A stretch of DNA of 64,000 nt from an uncultured Draconibacterium sp. (GCF_963677565.1 NZ_OY781981.1:682001-746000), one strand, 5' to 3'; positions 16,839-25,837 are shown, numbered from the stretch's first letter. Program-made: numbers and translations. The notes: generated from the letters alone by a model not told the origin.

Positions 16839-17378
16839 TTACCAAGTATTTCTATTACTTCTGTAATTTGGTCTGTTATTATACCTGCGTCCCTGATAAG
16901 CGGATTGCGAATAACAGGTTCCACGGCCATTTCCCCGGGCAAAATTTCCACGACCTCCCAGTTGACCGGAAAAGTTTCTATTTCCTCTTCCTACATTTTG
17001 ATTTCGTCCGTAACCACCATAAGCCTGAAGCTGATCATATTGAACTTGTTGCTCTTCAGTTAAAAGTGATTTCACCTCATTGTGGTGTGCCTCCACATTT
17101 TTTAGCATTTCAGTTCTAATCTCACTTTTCTCAACAGCATTTACTGTTGCACGTCGCTCTTCCCGTAATTCATCCATCGTTTTCTGGTGACTTGCTTCGA
17201 GTTCTTGAATACTTTTTTCCTGATCTTCACTCAAGTTCGAAATCTGAGTCAAACAAGGAAGATTCTGATTGTTTTGTACCATGTTTGCTCTTCTTCCACG
17301 TTGAGCAAATACGGTTGTTGTTGTTAACATCAGGGCAAAAACCACCCAGGCAATGTTTTTTAACTTGCTAGTTTTCAT
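16839..17378 (-). CDS. Spy/CpxP-like periplasmic protein with Arg/Gly/Asn-rich tail
   Basis: A 179-residue exported protein with a signal peptide ending near TTVFAQ. Residues about 45-115 are predicted helical with high charge (LSEDQEKSIQELEASHQKTM), ending in LTEEQQVQYDQL, which fits the LTxxQ motif of the Spy/CpxP/ZraP group of envelope chaperones and metal sensors. The C-terminal 65 residues are low-complexity, rich in Gly, Arg, Asn and Tyr. It lies between a second Spy-like gene and the DUF2202 gene on one strand, downstream of an ECF sigma operon, so it is probably induced by envelope or metal stress. Confidence 0.65.
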   Translation of the reverse strand: MKTSKLKNIAWVVFALMLTTTTVFAQRGRRANMVQNNQNLPCLTQISNLSEDQEKSIQELEASHQKTMDELREERRATVNAVEKSEIRTEMLKNVEAHHNEVKSLLTEEQQVQYDQLQAYGGYGRNQNVGRGNRNFSGQLGGRGNFARGNGRGTCYSQSAYQGRRYNNRPNYRSNRNTW

Positions 17379-17505
17379 TTTATTAAAGTTTTATTGTTTT
17401 TAAAGTATAAAATGGAACTCCCGATGAATTTTAATCATTCCTACCTGCATATTTTAGAATGTTAAAATTCATGTTCGTTTCATCTTATTAATATTTAAAT
17501 TGTTT

Positions 17506-18033
17506 TTACTCTCTGTTCTGCCATCCGTAGCGTCGGCCACCACGTTGAGGCAACGAAACATCTTCTTTTGATTTTGTCATCGACAGGAAAACTTCCTTTA
17601 GTTTCTCCTGTTGGTTCTCGTCGCAAACTGCTTTCATATCGAGATAATAATCTGCAGTTACGTCCTTTAAGGTTTTGTGCATCGCTCCTATTTCGCTTGA
17701 AATCGAATGAAGTTTTGTGGTGTCAGCCTCAGCTTTTCCCATTTCTTCTACCATTTCAATTCTGAGAAGAGTCAGTTGATCGGATATCCGGCGGGCACTC
17801 CGGTTATACGTTCTATTCAATTCCCTAAATAACTCTACCTGTTCGGGTTGCAGGTTTAACTGCTCGCGGAAAAAACGCGTCCGTTGTTCCGAGGGCATCT
17901 CAACCTGTTGTGCTTCTGCAGCTTTTTTATCCTGTTGTTTGTGGTACCAAAACGAAAATCCCATCGACAGGTTTGTGGCTGCCAGAATTACGACCACCCA
18001 AATTAATATGCGATTTGTATTTTTTCGTGCCAT
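17506..18033 (-). CDS. Periplasmic metal sensor / Spy-like protein (CnrX-like)
   Basis: A 175-residue protein with one N-terminal membrane anchor (about 8-27), then a helical domain: FFREQLNLQPEQVELFRELN, a long helix (RRISDQLTLLRIEMVEEMG), and ENQQEKLKEVFLSM near the end, the LTxxQ-related position. It fits the periplasmic heavy-metal sensor group to which CnrX and ZraP belong. It starts 3 bp after the anti-sigma gene ends, as expected for a co-sensor in a sigma/anti-sigma/sensor set. The metal is not readable from the sequence. Confidence 0.65.
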   Translation of the reverse strand: MARKNTNRILIWVVVILAATNLSMGFSFWYHKQQDKKAAEAQQVEMPSEQRTRFFREQLNLQPEQVELFRELNRTYNRSARRISDQLTLLRIEMVEEMGKAEADTTKLHSISSEIGAMHKTLKDVTADYYLDMKAVCDENQQEKLKEVFLSMTKSKEDVSLPQRGGRRYGWQNRE

Positions 18034-18036
18034 TTG

Positions 18037-18468
18037 TTATTCCATTAAAAATGATTCAATTGGCTCAGTTTCCAGTTCGTTCCAGTAGGGAACCATTTCC
18101 TGTTCACTCAAACTATTATCGGCAAAATCGTTTATAGGTGCCTGCCCCAGTTTAAACCCACCGTAAATACCAAGTAACAGAATTATTGAAAATGCCACCG
18201 GCTGCAGAATCCTGGCCAAAACGAGTCGTACAGAAAGCTGCACTTCCGTCTGATTCTCAAGCCTTGCTTTTACTCTTGTGTAAAAGAATGGATTTTCATC
18301 TGTTACTTTATCGCTATCCAAAATACTGAGTGTATTTTTCATTTCCGCTGCAAAAAGAGCACATTCAGAACACTCATCCAGGTGTTTCTGAACCTGTTCC
18401 ATTTCTGAAACCGGCAGCTCCTTCCCGAGGAAGAAAATTAATTTGTTATGTACTTTATTACATTTCAT
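18037..18468 (-). CDS. Zinc-finger anti-sigma factor
   Basis: A 143-residue single-pass membrane protein. The cytoplasmic N-terminus carries the zf-HC2 anti-sigma motif: His near 35 followed by CSECALF (HLDECSECALF). A membrane segment lies at about 86-107 (ILQPVAFSIILLLGIYGGFK), with a short periplasmic tail. It is located 48 bp after the ECF sigma gene and has its own ECF-type promoter in that gap (18487-18515). It is expected to hold the sigma factor at the membrane until stress releases it. Confidence 0.85.
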   Translation of the reverse strand: MKCNKVHNKLIFFLGKELPVSEMEQVQKHLDECSECALFAAEMKNTLSILDSDKVTDENPFFYTRVKARLENQTEVQLSVRLVLARILQPVAFSIILLLGIYGGFKLGQAPINDFADNSLSEQEMVPYWNELETEPIESFLME

Positions 18469-18486
18469 CTTTTCAGTATCTAATTA

Positions 18487-18515
18487 TATGACACGTTCAT
18501 TTTTAAAAACTTGCG
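18487..18515 (-). promoter_or_regulatory. ECF sigma promoter in front of the anti-sigma gene
   Basis: In reading direction, -35 CGCAAGTTTT (18515-18506), 11 bp, -10 GTGTCATA (18494-18487), 18 nt before the anti-sigma start. Both elements and the spacing match the promoters at 19991-20019 and 25809-25837. Confidence 0.8.
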
Positions 18516-18516
18516 C

Positions 18517-19098
18517 TTACATGCACTTTTTTTTGTAGCACTTGTATAATTTTTTCTGCAGGCCTTTTTTTGCCCGGAACAAAAGCGACTCAACCGACGA
18601 AACCGATAGATCCATAACCTCAGCAATTTCTTGGTACGAAAGGTCTTCGTATTTGCTAAGCGTAAATGCTACCTTCTGATTTTTTGGCAAACTATTAATT
18701 GCCTCCCCTAAAATTATTGCCCGCTGTTTGTTCTCGAAATCGTATTCCGGTTCATCCGAATCTGCAGTTCTGGCTTGTAACAGCTCCCTGCTTTTTTCTG
18801 CCACTTCATCTTCAAATCCCTGAAACCATTTGTGTTTTTTGTTATCGCGAATGTGATTGAGCGAACGATTTACGGCAATGCGATACAACCACGTTGATAA
18901 TTTTGCATCTGCTCTGAATTTGTCGATGTTACGGTATACCTCCACAAAAACTTCCTGTGCTACATCTTCGGCATCTTCACGATTCTGCACCAAGCCATAG
19001 CAGGTATTCACCACCAGTTTTTGGTGGGTATCAACCAGCTTCTTAAAAGCCAGTTCATTTCCCTGTTTTAGTTGTTCTATAATTTCGGTGTCAGACAT
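18517..19098 (-). CDS. ECF-type RNA polymerase sigma factor
   Basis: A 193-residue group 4 sigma factor. Region 2 contains NREDAEDVAQEVFVEVYRNI and KLSTWLYRIAVNRSLNHIRD; region 4 contains LPKNQKVAFTLSKYEDLSYQ and VSSVESLLFRAKKGLQKKL. The C-terminus ends in a Cys/Lys-rich tail (LYKCYKKKCM), whose two cysteines could be redox- or metal-sensitive, though this is speculation. It is followed by its anti-sigma factor. The shared promoter sequence in front of three genes of this block is almost certainly its own target. Confidence 0.93.
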   Translation of the reverse strand: MSDTEIIEQLKQGNELAFKKLVDTHQKLVVNTCYGLVQNREDAEDVAQEVFVEVYRNIDKFRADAKLSTWLYRIAVNRSLNHIRDNKKHKWFQGFEDEVAEKSRELLQARTADSDEPEYDFENKQRAIILGEAINSLPKNQKVAFTLSKYEDLSYQEIAEVMDLSVSSVESLLFRAKKGLQKKLYKCYKKKCM

Positions 19099-19137
19099 TC
19101 GGATTAGAAAAATACCACTTTTTCAAGGTATTGGTTA

Positions 19138-19953
19138 TTATTCAGAGAGCAATTTGTAAACATCGCGCGGTGGAAGATCATTATTCTCACCAATGGTACG
19201 CAAGGTTTCTGTAGCTTTTGCCTCAATGTTGTTCTTTTCGAGAATCTGCATCAACTCATCGGTACTTTTATTGAGTTCTTTTGAAAAGTCTTCAATGGTT
19301 TTTCTGCCAACACCCATTCCCTGACCTTGATTTGCCGGTTTCTTTTCAATAATCTCATAAATCTCCAAAGGAGTTGAGTCGTTCGCTTCTCCTATTTCCT
19401 GCAAAGTTTGGGTGTGCGTATCCTTGTAAGCAATTTTATGACTGTCTAACTTGCGGGTAATTTCTTCTACCGACTCGATATCAAGTTGATGGGCCAATTC
19501 GGCAAGCGTTAGTAATTCAGCATGAGGAACGGGTGCCCGCTCTTCAGTTTTCTCCCACGATTCAGTTGCTGCTTCGCCTAAATCCATTACAGTTTGAAAG
19601 GGAGGAACAGCAAAAATAGTCCCGAAGAAAAATACCAAAATAGCTATGATCGAGAATAGTAGTTCTTTCTTTTTATTAAATCCTTTTGTTGATTTTGATT
19701 TGATGTACGAAACAAATGATTTCCAGTTCACCGAGAAAAGGTGAAAAATTGAAAGCACTATAAAACCCAGCGAAAACAGGGTGTGAATGGCTTGCCATCC
19801 TTCTTTTGAAAAACCTGCCAATTCCCAGTTTACCCAATGGGCGTAACGTCCCGGAGGAGCTACATACAAAATTACACCCGATACCAGGATCACTAAAATA
19901 GCCCAGGTTAATCCAAAACTAATAAAAGCACGCCAGCTAAACTTCGTTTTCAT
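19138..19953 (-). CDS. DUF4405 membrane protein with duplicated C-terminal motif
   Basis: A 271-residue protein. Three membrane helices lie at about 8-33, 52-74 and 95-120 and fit DUF4405, a small cytochrome b561-like family; His residues in HTLFSLGFIVLSIFHLF could bind heme. The soluble C-terminal half repeats a motif twice: TQTLQEIGEANDSTPLEIYE (about 190-210) and TETLRTIGENNDLPPRDVYK (about 248-268). It has an ECF-type promoter 37 nt upstream and is followed 39 bp later by the sigma gene, which may be read through from it. The function is unknown; membrane redox or sensing is a guess. Confidence 0.7.
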   Translation of the reverse strand: MKTKFSWRAFISFGLTWAILVILVSGVILYVAPPGRYAHWVNWELAGFSKEGWQAIHTLFSLGFIVLSIFHLFSVNWKSFVSYIKSKSTKGFNKKKELLFSIIAILVFFFGTIFAVPPFQTVMDLGEAATESWEKTEERAPVPHAELLTLAELAHQLDIESVEEITRKLDSHKIAYKDTHTQTLQEIGEANDSTPLEIYEIIEKKPANQGQGMGVGRKTIEDFSKELNKSTDELMQILEKNNIEAKATETLRTIGENNDLPPRDVYKLLSE

Positions 19954-19990
19954 TTCTTTAAAATTTTGTTTTTTTGAATGATTTTAAAGG

Positions 19991-20019
19991 TATGACACCG
20001 AAGCTTTGGAAAACTTGCG
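19991..20019 (-). promoter_or_regulatory. ECF sigma promoter in front of the DUF4405 and sigma genes
   Basis: In reading direction, -35 CGCAAGTTTT (20019-20010), 11 bp, -10 GTGTCATA (19998-19991), 37 nt before the DUF4405 start. This would give the sigma factor autoregulation. Confidence 0.8.
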
Positions 20020-20047
20020 TTGGTATTTCAGAAAATTTAATTGGAAT

Positions 20048-20078
20048 ATGCGCTAAGCAGTTTCGAACCGATTAGCGC
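20048..20078. repeat. Perfect 8-bp stem hairpin between the RND gene and the DUF4405 gene
   Basis: TGCGCTAA and TTAGCGCA flank a 15-nt loop, just past the RND pump stop (20096). It lacks a clear T-run. It may stabilise the 3' end of the tolC-mfp-rnd transcript. Confidence 0.5.
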
Positions 20079-20095
20079 ATTAATAATAATAACAT

Positions 20096-23000
20096 TTAAT
20101 TCGATTCCGAAACAGCTTCTTTCACTGGAGACTTTTTTCGCTCTATCCAATAATAAGCAATGGGTAAAACCATTAGCGTTAAAAATGTAGATGTTACCAA
20201 ACCTCCGATTACCACTGTTGCCAGCGGACGTTGTACCTCGGAACCAGGGCCGGTGTTAAACGCCATTGGAATAAAACCCAAACTCGCTACCAAAGCTGTC
20301 ATTAACACAGGACGCAAACGATCGACTGATCCTTCGATAACCAGCTTTTTGAGATCACCTTTTTTCTCTTTTCGTAAAACGTTGATATGATCGACCAAAA
20401 CAATACCGTTAAGCACCGCAACCCCAAACAATGCCACAAAGCCAATACTTGCGGTTACCGAGAGATACATTCCACGAAGCCAAAGCAGAAACACTCCTCC
20501 CGACAATGCAAACGGCAGGTTTAACAAAATCAGAATCGCATATCGCATTTTACCAAAGTTCAGGTACATTAAACCGATAATGATAAAGATTGAAAGTGGC
20601 ACTACCAGCATCAAGTGTCGCATAGCTCGGCGCTGATTTTCGAACGTTCCGCCGTAATCGATAAAATAGCCTGACGGGATGCTTGCACTTTTATCGATCT
20701 CTGCCTGCAGTTGCGAAACATAGGTTCCCAGGTCGATATCTTTTATGTTGATACCAACAATAAGTCGTCGCCAGCCATTTTCGCGCTGAATTTCACGGGG
20801 GCCTTCCTGCAATTCAATATTTGCCACCCGCTTTAGCGGAATATAGCCACCACCCGGAAGATGCACCGGAACTTCTGCTATTTTTGGTAACTGATCGCGA
20901 ATATTTTCAGGATAACGCACTACAATACCAAAATGTCGTTGCCCTTCGTACAACTGCCCGGCTTCCTGTCCGCCTATACCGGCTTCAACCACTTTCTGCA
21001 CATCATCCACATTCAAGCCAAAGGAAGCCACGGCCTCCCGATCGATATTAACTGTTAAGTAAGGCTGCCCTGCCGACTGCTCCACATAGTAATTGTCGGT
21101 TCCCGGCAGGTTGGTTAGCAATGCAGAAATATTCTCACCAACTTGATCAAGCACATCCAAATCTTCGCCATAAATTTTTACCGCCAAATCAGATTTCACG
21201 CCACTTGTTAACTCATCAACGCGCATGGCAATTGGCTGGGTAAAGTTATACGCCAATCCCGGTTCAGTTTGTAAATACGGTTCTATCCGTCTGATAATAT
21301 CATCTTTTGTAACTCCTTTCGACCATTCTTCGATGGGTTTTAGTACCACCCACACATCGGTTTGGTGCACTCCCATCCAGTCGTTGGCCAAATCAGAACG
21401 ACCGGTTTTTGGCACCACCGTTTCCACCTCAGGAATATTTTCCATGATCTTTCCGGCCAGCCAATCGGCATTTTCCATCGATTCTTCCAATGTTACCGAC
21501 GGCATTCGAACCTGTTCAATCAGAATCGATCCCTCATCAAGCTCCGGCAAAAATTCAGTCCCCAAACGTGTCATTAAAAAGATGGAAACCAGGAAAATAG
21601 CCAACGCCGAAGATCCTACAAACCAAAGCTTGTTCATGTTTTTTTCCAATCCTCTCTGATAACGCGGACGCATCCATTCAATCAAATAATTTCGTCGAAC
21701 TTTTACCCTTTTCCGGAATACAATAGCCGACATGGCCGGAACAAAAATGAGCGCCAGTAACAACGACCCAAATACTGCTGCCGCAACGGTTATCGCCATA
21801 GGGCGGAACAGGATTCCCTCCATTCCTTTAAACGTCATTATAGGAACATAAACCATAAGGATAATAAGCACGCCAAAAAATATGGGGCGAACTACGTGAT
21901 TTGCTGCCTTTCGTATCACCTCGTCTTTCGACTCCTTTTTGTTTTTCTGCAAATCGTGAACAATGTTTTCTACCATTACCACCGAACCGTCAACCACCAT
22001 TCCGAAGTCGATAGCACCCAAACTCATCAGGTTGGCTGCCAGACCGAATTCGCGCATGCCGATAAAGGCAAATAACATTGAAAACGGGATTACCATGGCA
22101 ACAATCAGTGCACCGGAAATTTCGCCAAGCAACAATAGTAGTACAACAATTACCAGGAAACCTCCTTCCAACAGGTTAGTAGAAATTGTTGATGTAGTTC
22201 GTTTAATCAGGTCCGACTGGTCGTAAAATTTTTCGACACTCACACCTTCCGGCAAACTCCGGTTAATTTCTTCAATTTTATCTTCAATTTCGGCAATTAC
22301 TTCGCGGCCATTTCCGCCACGCAACATCATTACAATACCTGTAATTACTTCGCCTTTTCCGTCTTTGGTTACTCCGCCTTGCCTGATCTGTTTTCCTTCA
22401 ACGACGCTCGCCACGTCTTTTATATAAATGGGTTTATTATCTATGTTCTTTACAATAATATTCCGTACATCATCCATACTGGTAATCTGGCCAACTCCCC
22501 GAATAATATACTGTTCGCCATTATGCTGAATAAAATTTCCTCCCGAAACGCTGTTATTCTGCGCAATGGCATCCATCACATCCGAAATACCAATGCTGTA
22601 AGTTCGTAGTAATCCGGGCTGGATAATAACATTATACTGTTTTACAAATCCACCAAAAGAGTTTATCTCGGTAACTCCCCGCACAATTTTTAATTGAGGA
22701 GCAATTAACCAATCCTGCATTTCGCGCAATTCCGAGAGTGAATAATTTTCGCCTTTAACAACATACTGGTAGATTTCGCCAAGAGCTGTTGAAATTGGTC
22801 CCAGTGAAGGACTTGACACGCCCGGAGGTAGTTCGTCGACAATGGATTGCAGCCGTTGACTTACAATTTGCCGGGCAAAATAGATATCTGTTCCCTCATC
22901 AAACTCAACGGTAACTGCCGAAAGTCCGAATTGCGATATAGACCTCACTTCTGCCACATCGGGCAATCCGTTCATGGCTGTCTCAATCGGATAACTAACC

Positions 23001-23191
23001 AATTTTTCTACATCGAAAGGTGAATAGCGACCGGCTTTTGTGATGACCAAAACCTGAACCGGCGTAACATCCGGTTGTGAGTTGATGGGTAGGTTTATTA
23101 ACGAAAAATAACCGCCGATGGCCATTAATACCACTAACGACAGGGCCACATATTTTTGACGAACACTAAATGAAATTATACTTTGAAGCAT
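20096..23191 (-). CDS. czcA: Heavy-metal efflux RND pump, CzcA family
   Basis: A 1031-residue inner-membrane RND transporter with 12 membrane helices and two large periplasmic loops. The proton-relay segment in helix 4 reads IDFGMVVDGSVVMVENI (Asp395, Asp401, Glu408). This DFG..VDG form is typical of divalent-cation pumps (CzcA, CnrA, NccA), whereas Cu/Ag pumps such as CusA lack the first Asp. The start VRQKYVALSLVVLMAIGGY and LPINSQPDVTPVQVLV are family hallmarks. It lies downstream of the adaptor and TolC genes in one operon. Zn, Co, Ni or Cd is likely; the exact ion cannot be read. Confidence 0.92.
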   Translation of the reverse strand: MLQSIISFSVRQKYVALSLVVLMAIGGYFSLINLPINSQPDVTPVQVLVITKAGRYSPFDVEKLVSYPIETAMNGLPDVAEVRSISQFGLSAVTVEFDEGTDIYFARQIVSQRLQSIVDELPPGVSSPSLGPISTALGEIYQYVVKGENYSLSELREMQDWLIAPQLKIVRGVTEINSFGGFVKQYNVIIQPGLLRTYSIGISDVMDAIAQNNSVSGGNFIQHNGEQYIIRGVGQITSMDDVRNIIVKNIDNKPIYIKDVASVVEGKQIRQGGVTKDGKGEVITGIVMMLRGGNGREVIAEIEDKIEEINRSLPEGVSVEKFYDQSDLIKRTTSTISTNLLEGGFLVIVVLLLLLGEISGALIVAMVIPFSMLFAFIGMREFGLAANLMSLGAIDFGMVVDGSVVMVENIVHDLQKNKKESKDEVIRKAANHVVRPIFFGVLIILMVYVPIMTFKGMEGILFRPMAITVAAAVFGSLLLALIFVPAMSAIVFRKRVKVRRNYLIEWMRPRYQRGLEKNMNKLWFVGSSALAIFLVSIFLMTRLGTEFLPELDEGSILIEQVRMPSVTLEESMENADWLAGKIMENIPEVETVVPKTGRSDLANDWMGVHQTDVWVVLKPIEEWSKGVTKDDIIRRIEPYLQTEPGLAYNFTQPIAMRVDELTSGVKSDLAVKIYGEDLDVLDQVGENISALLTNLPGTDNYYVEQSAGQPYLTVNIDREAVASFGLNVDDVQKVVEAGIGGQEAGQLYEGQRHFGIVVRYPENIRDQLPKIAEVPVHLPGGGYIPLKRVANIELQEGPREIQRENGWRRLIVGINIKDIDLGTYVSQLQAEIDKSASIPSGYFIDYGGTFENQRRAMRHLMLVVPLSIFIIIGLMYLNFGKMRYAILILLNLPFALSGGVFLLWLRGMYLSVTASIGFVALFGVAVLNGIVLVDHINVLRKEKKGDLKKLVIEGSVDRLRPVLMTALVASLGFIPMAFNTGPGSEVQRPLATVVIGGLVTSTFLTLMVLPIAYYWIERKKSPVKEAVSESN

Positions 23192-23210
23192 CAGCTGAGG
23201 ATTTTAGTTT

Positions 23211-24407
23211 TTATTCTTCAGAAATAATATCGAAACGCGAAAGTGCCTTCAGGCTAAAGACTTTTGTAACTGCAACTTCCTCGCCGGCGGAAAGCCCCGA
23301 GGCAACGAAAACAAAATCGCCTTTTATTTGATCGATTTCAATGACACGGCGTTCAAAAGTATTGGCATTTTTTTTCACAAAAACAATTGCCTGATCGCCA
23401 TCGTATGTAAGCGCCTGCAACTGAATGGCTACTGTTTCCTTTTGCGATTCGGAAGTAATTGCCAGCCTCAGGTTTTCGCCCGGTTTTGGCCAACCATCTT
23501 CCGTTGGAATGATAATATTTACCACCACCGAGCGGCTGTTTTCGTCCAGTCCGGGATTTACCGAAGTAATTTTCCCCTGTAAAGTCCTATCTTCCTGCTC
23601 GCGTTTTGAGATATCAACCAGGTTGCCGGGTTCTACCAGCACTGCATCGCCGGGCGAGACGTAACCGCGAATTAGTACCTCGTGTGTATCGAGTACACGG
23701 GAAAGGTTTTCGAGGGCATTTACCGACTGTCCCAGCTCCACAAAATTCTTCTCGATAACGCCGTTTATTGGTGCTACTATTTTTAGTGTTGGCTCAAAAT
23801 TGCCCGTATCAGAAAACTGTTCGATTTCAGAATCAGGAACACCCACAGCCCGCAATTTGGCATAAGCCGATTTTAACGATGCCGATGCACGCTGGTATTC
23901 TGCGGTGGCTTGCTCTAATTCGCTGGCCGAACTAATTCGTTCCTCAACCAATTGCTCTAAACGTGCCAGGCGGCTTTTTTGAAACGATTCCTGCGCGTGA
24001 GCCTGCAAATATTCCGAAATCAAATTCCCGTATTCCAGGCTCTGAATACGAAACAATTCCTGACCTTTATTCACCCGGCTACCTTCGTAAACTTTAATGG
24101 CAGTTACCTGCCCGTTAATTGGTGTACTAATTATACTGGAGTGTCCCGGCGACGGAAAAACAACTCCCGGCGCCAGAATCTGATGATCGACAAATTCGCT
24201 TTTTATCGCCTCTGTTTTTATCGTAAGTTCGTCTTGCTCTTTCTCCGTAAGTTTTATCAATAACACTTCTTTCGTGTCATCTTTTAATGAAGGAGGAACA
24301 TCAGTTTCAACCGTTACTGCTTCCTCTTTTGTCTCATTCCCACTGTTGCAGGCTGCAAATGAAAAAATGATGAATACAATTCCGAGGTGAATAAATTTGG
24401 TTTTCAT
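23211..24407 (-). CDS. czcB: RND efflux periplasmic adaptor (membrane fusion protein), lipoprotein
   Basis: A 398-residue lipoprotein (lipobox SFAAC). Order: lipoyl/barrel-sandwich half (about 88-125, STPINGQVTAIKVYEGSRVN), an alpha-hairpin (about 130-195), the second lipoyl half (IVAPINGVIEKNFVELGQSV), a beta-barrel, and a membrane-proximal domain. It links the RND pump to the TolC channel. It lies 19 bp upstream of the pump gene. There is no His-rich N-terminal metal-binding segment as in some CzcB or CusB proteins. Confidence 0.9.
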   Translation of the reverse strand: MKTKFIHLGIVFIIFSFAACNSGNETKEEAVTVETDVPPSLKDDTKEVLLIKLTEKEQDELTIKTEAIKSEFVDHQILAPGVVFPSPGHSSIISTPINGQVTAIKVYEGSRVNKGQELFRIQSLEYGNLISEYLQAHAQESFQKSRLARLEQLVEERISSASELEQATAEYQRASASLKSAYAKLRAVGVPDSEIEQFSDTGNFEPTLKIVAPINGVIEKNFVELGQSVNALENLSRVLDTHEVLIRGYVSPGDAVLVEPGNLVDISKREQEDRTLQGKITSVNPGLDENSRSVVVNIIIPTEDGWPKPGENLRLAITSESQKETVAIQLQALTYDGDQAIVFVKKNANTFERRVIEIDQIKGDFVFVASGLSAGEEVAVTKVFSLKALSRFDIISEE

Positions 24408-24436
24408 GTGATTAATATTGTTTAACTTGTGTATGT

Positions 24437-25681
24437 CTAATAGATTAATTCCTGATCAAAGTACTGCTCCAAAGCAGCCAGTTGCATATAATAATCGCGA
24501 AGAGCGGTTAGATAACGTTGCTCACTTTTCAAATAAATTTGTTGCGCGTTTAATAATTCGAGAAGGTTGATTTCGCCCAGCTGGTAGGCTCGTAACGACA
24601 TGCTCTGTAAATTGGATGAACGCTCCTGCATCGAATCATGATAGCGATTCACAATCGACCGGCTCACCGAGTAATTGTGCCAGGCATATTCAATTTCCTT
24701 TTTCATGTTCAACTGAATTTCCTTCTGACTCCAGAGCAATTCTTCTTTTCGGGCGGTGGCCATTTGTATTTTTCCTTTCTGATCGAACGGGTACCAAATG
24801 GGTATGCTCAAGCCAATCTCGAAACCGTTAAAATCGTAGCCGGTTCCATAATCCTGTGTATATAAACTAAACCGAACATCAGGCAGAATGTTACTTTTGG
24901 CTTCTTTCAAAAAATAATCTGATGCGTTGAGCAAATTCATCGATGCCCGGTAAGCAGGTTGCTCTTCCTGAACGGCCAGGGCCTGTATTTGCGAAATATC
25001 AATGTCGGTGGCATACAAGGTGTCGGCAAACTGAATACTGTACTTCTGCTCTTCAATGGGCAAACCCATAACATTAAAAAGTCCGTAGCGTGCCTGGTGC
25101 AAAATCCACTCACTCTGGTCGAGGTCATTTCGGGCTTCATCCAGTTGAATTTCGGCATTTGCCAAATCGATGCCATTTCCCAATCCTGTTTCAAATTTAG
25201 TGTAAACGGCATTGTACAGGTCTTGTGCAAGATTTAACTGGTTCTCGCGCGAGCGCTGCAAATAAAGCGCATAAATCACTTCAATGTATTTGCTTTTTAC
25301 CTGCGAACTGATCTCTTTTTCTTTGGCAACAATCACATTCTGTTGTGCTTCAACCTCTTGTTTCAGCGCTTTTACACGATAAACCGATGTTAACGGGAAA
25401 TCTACTTCCTGCGTAATTGCCCAGCGTTTTTCGGCAAACGGTGCCGTTGGATCATCACTTATACCTTCTTTAAAATAACTGATTTCAGGAGCAGAAATAC
25501 CCGTGTTGGTTCTCCACTCATTTTCTTTCTGAAAGAGTTGCGCCCGCATCTGGTTAAGTTCGGCATTGTTACCAATCGCTTGTTCTACGGCCTGTTTAAT
25601 GGTTAACAATTCGTTTTGTGCGTAAACGCTGCCAGCCAGAAATAATAGAATAACGAAACTGAATTTTGTTAGTCTTATCAT
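24437..25681 (-). CDS. czcC: TolC-family outer membrane efflux protein
   Basis: A 414-residue protein with signal peptide (cleavage near GSVYAQ) and the two repeated outer-membrane efflux domains (about 25-205 and 220-405), mostly helical with NNAELNQMRAQL and NLLELLNAQQIYLKSEQRYL at equivalent places. It is the first gene of the efflux operon, with an ECF-type promoter 127 nt upstream. Confidence 0.9.
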   Translation of the reverse strand: MIRLTKFSFVILLFLAGSVYAQNELLTIKQAVEQAIGNNAELNQMRAQLFQKENEWRTNTGISAPEISYFKEGISDDPTAPFAEKRWAITQEVDFPLTSVYRVKALKQEVEAQQNVIVAKEKEISSQVKSKYIEVIYALYLQRSRENQLNLAQDLYNAVYTKFETGLGNGIDLANAEIQLDEARNDLDQSEWILHQARYGLFNVMGLPIEEQKYSIQFADTLYATDIDISQIQALAVQEEQPAYRASMNLLNASDYFLKEAKSNILPDVRFSLYTQDYGTGYDFNGFEIGLSIPIWYPFDQKGKIQMATARKEELLWSQKEIQLNMKKEIEYAWHNYSVSRSIVNRYHDSMQERSSNLQSMSLRAYQLGEINLLELLNAQQIYLKSEQRYLTALRDYYMQLAALEQYFDQELIY

Positions 25682-25808
25682 GGTTTTATTGAATTTACTA
25701 TCGTGTTCTTCTGCATTAAGTTACAAAGACTTTGGCACTTTGTTTAACCATTATTGCATAAATTTATTTATGACCCATAGTCGACAACTATAACCGGTCT
25801 AATAATTA

Positions 25809-25837
25809 TATGACACCTGGATTTTGGAAAACCTGCG
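25809..25837 (-). promoter_or_regulatory. ECF sigma promoter in front of the tolC-mfp-rnd operon
   Basis: In reading direction, -35 CGCAGGTTTT (25837-25828), 11 bp, -10 GTGTCATA (25816-25809). It differs from the other two copies by one base in the -35 element. The leader to the tolC start would be about 120 nt. Confidence 0.8.

Noticed and set aside
20096..23191. CusA (Cu/Ag efflux)
   Set aside because: The helix-4 DFG..VDG motif matches divalent-metal pumps; Cu/Ag pumps lack its first Asp, and no Met-rich channel features or CusF gene were seen.
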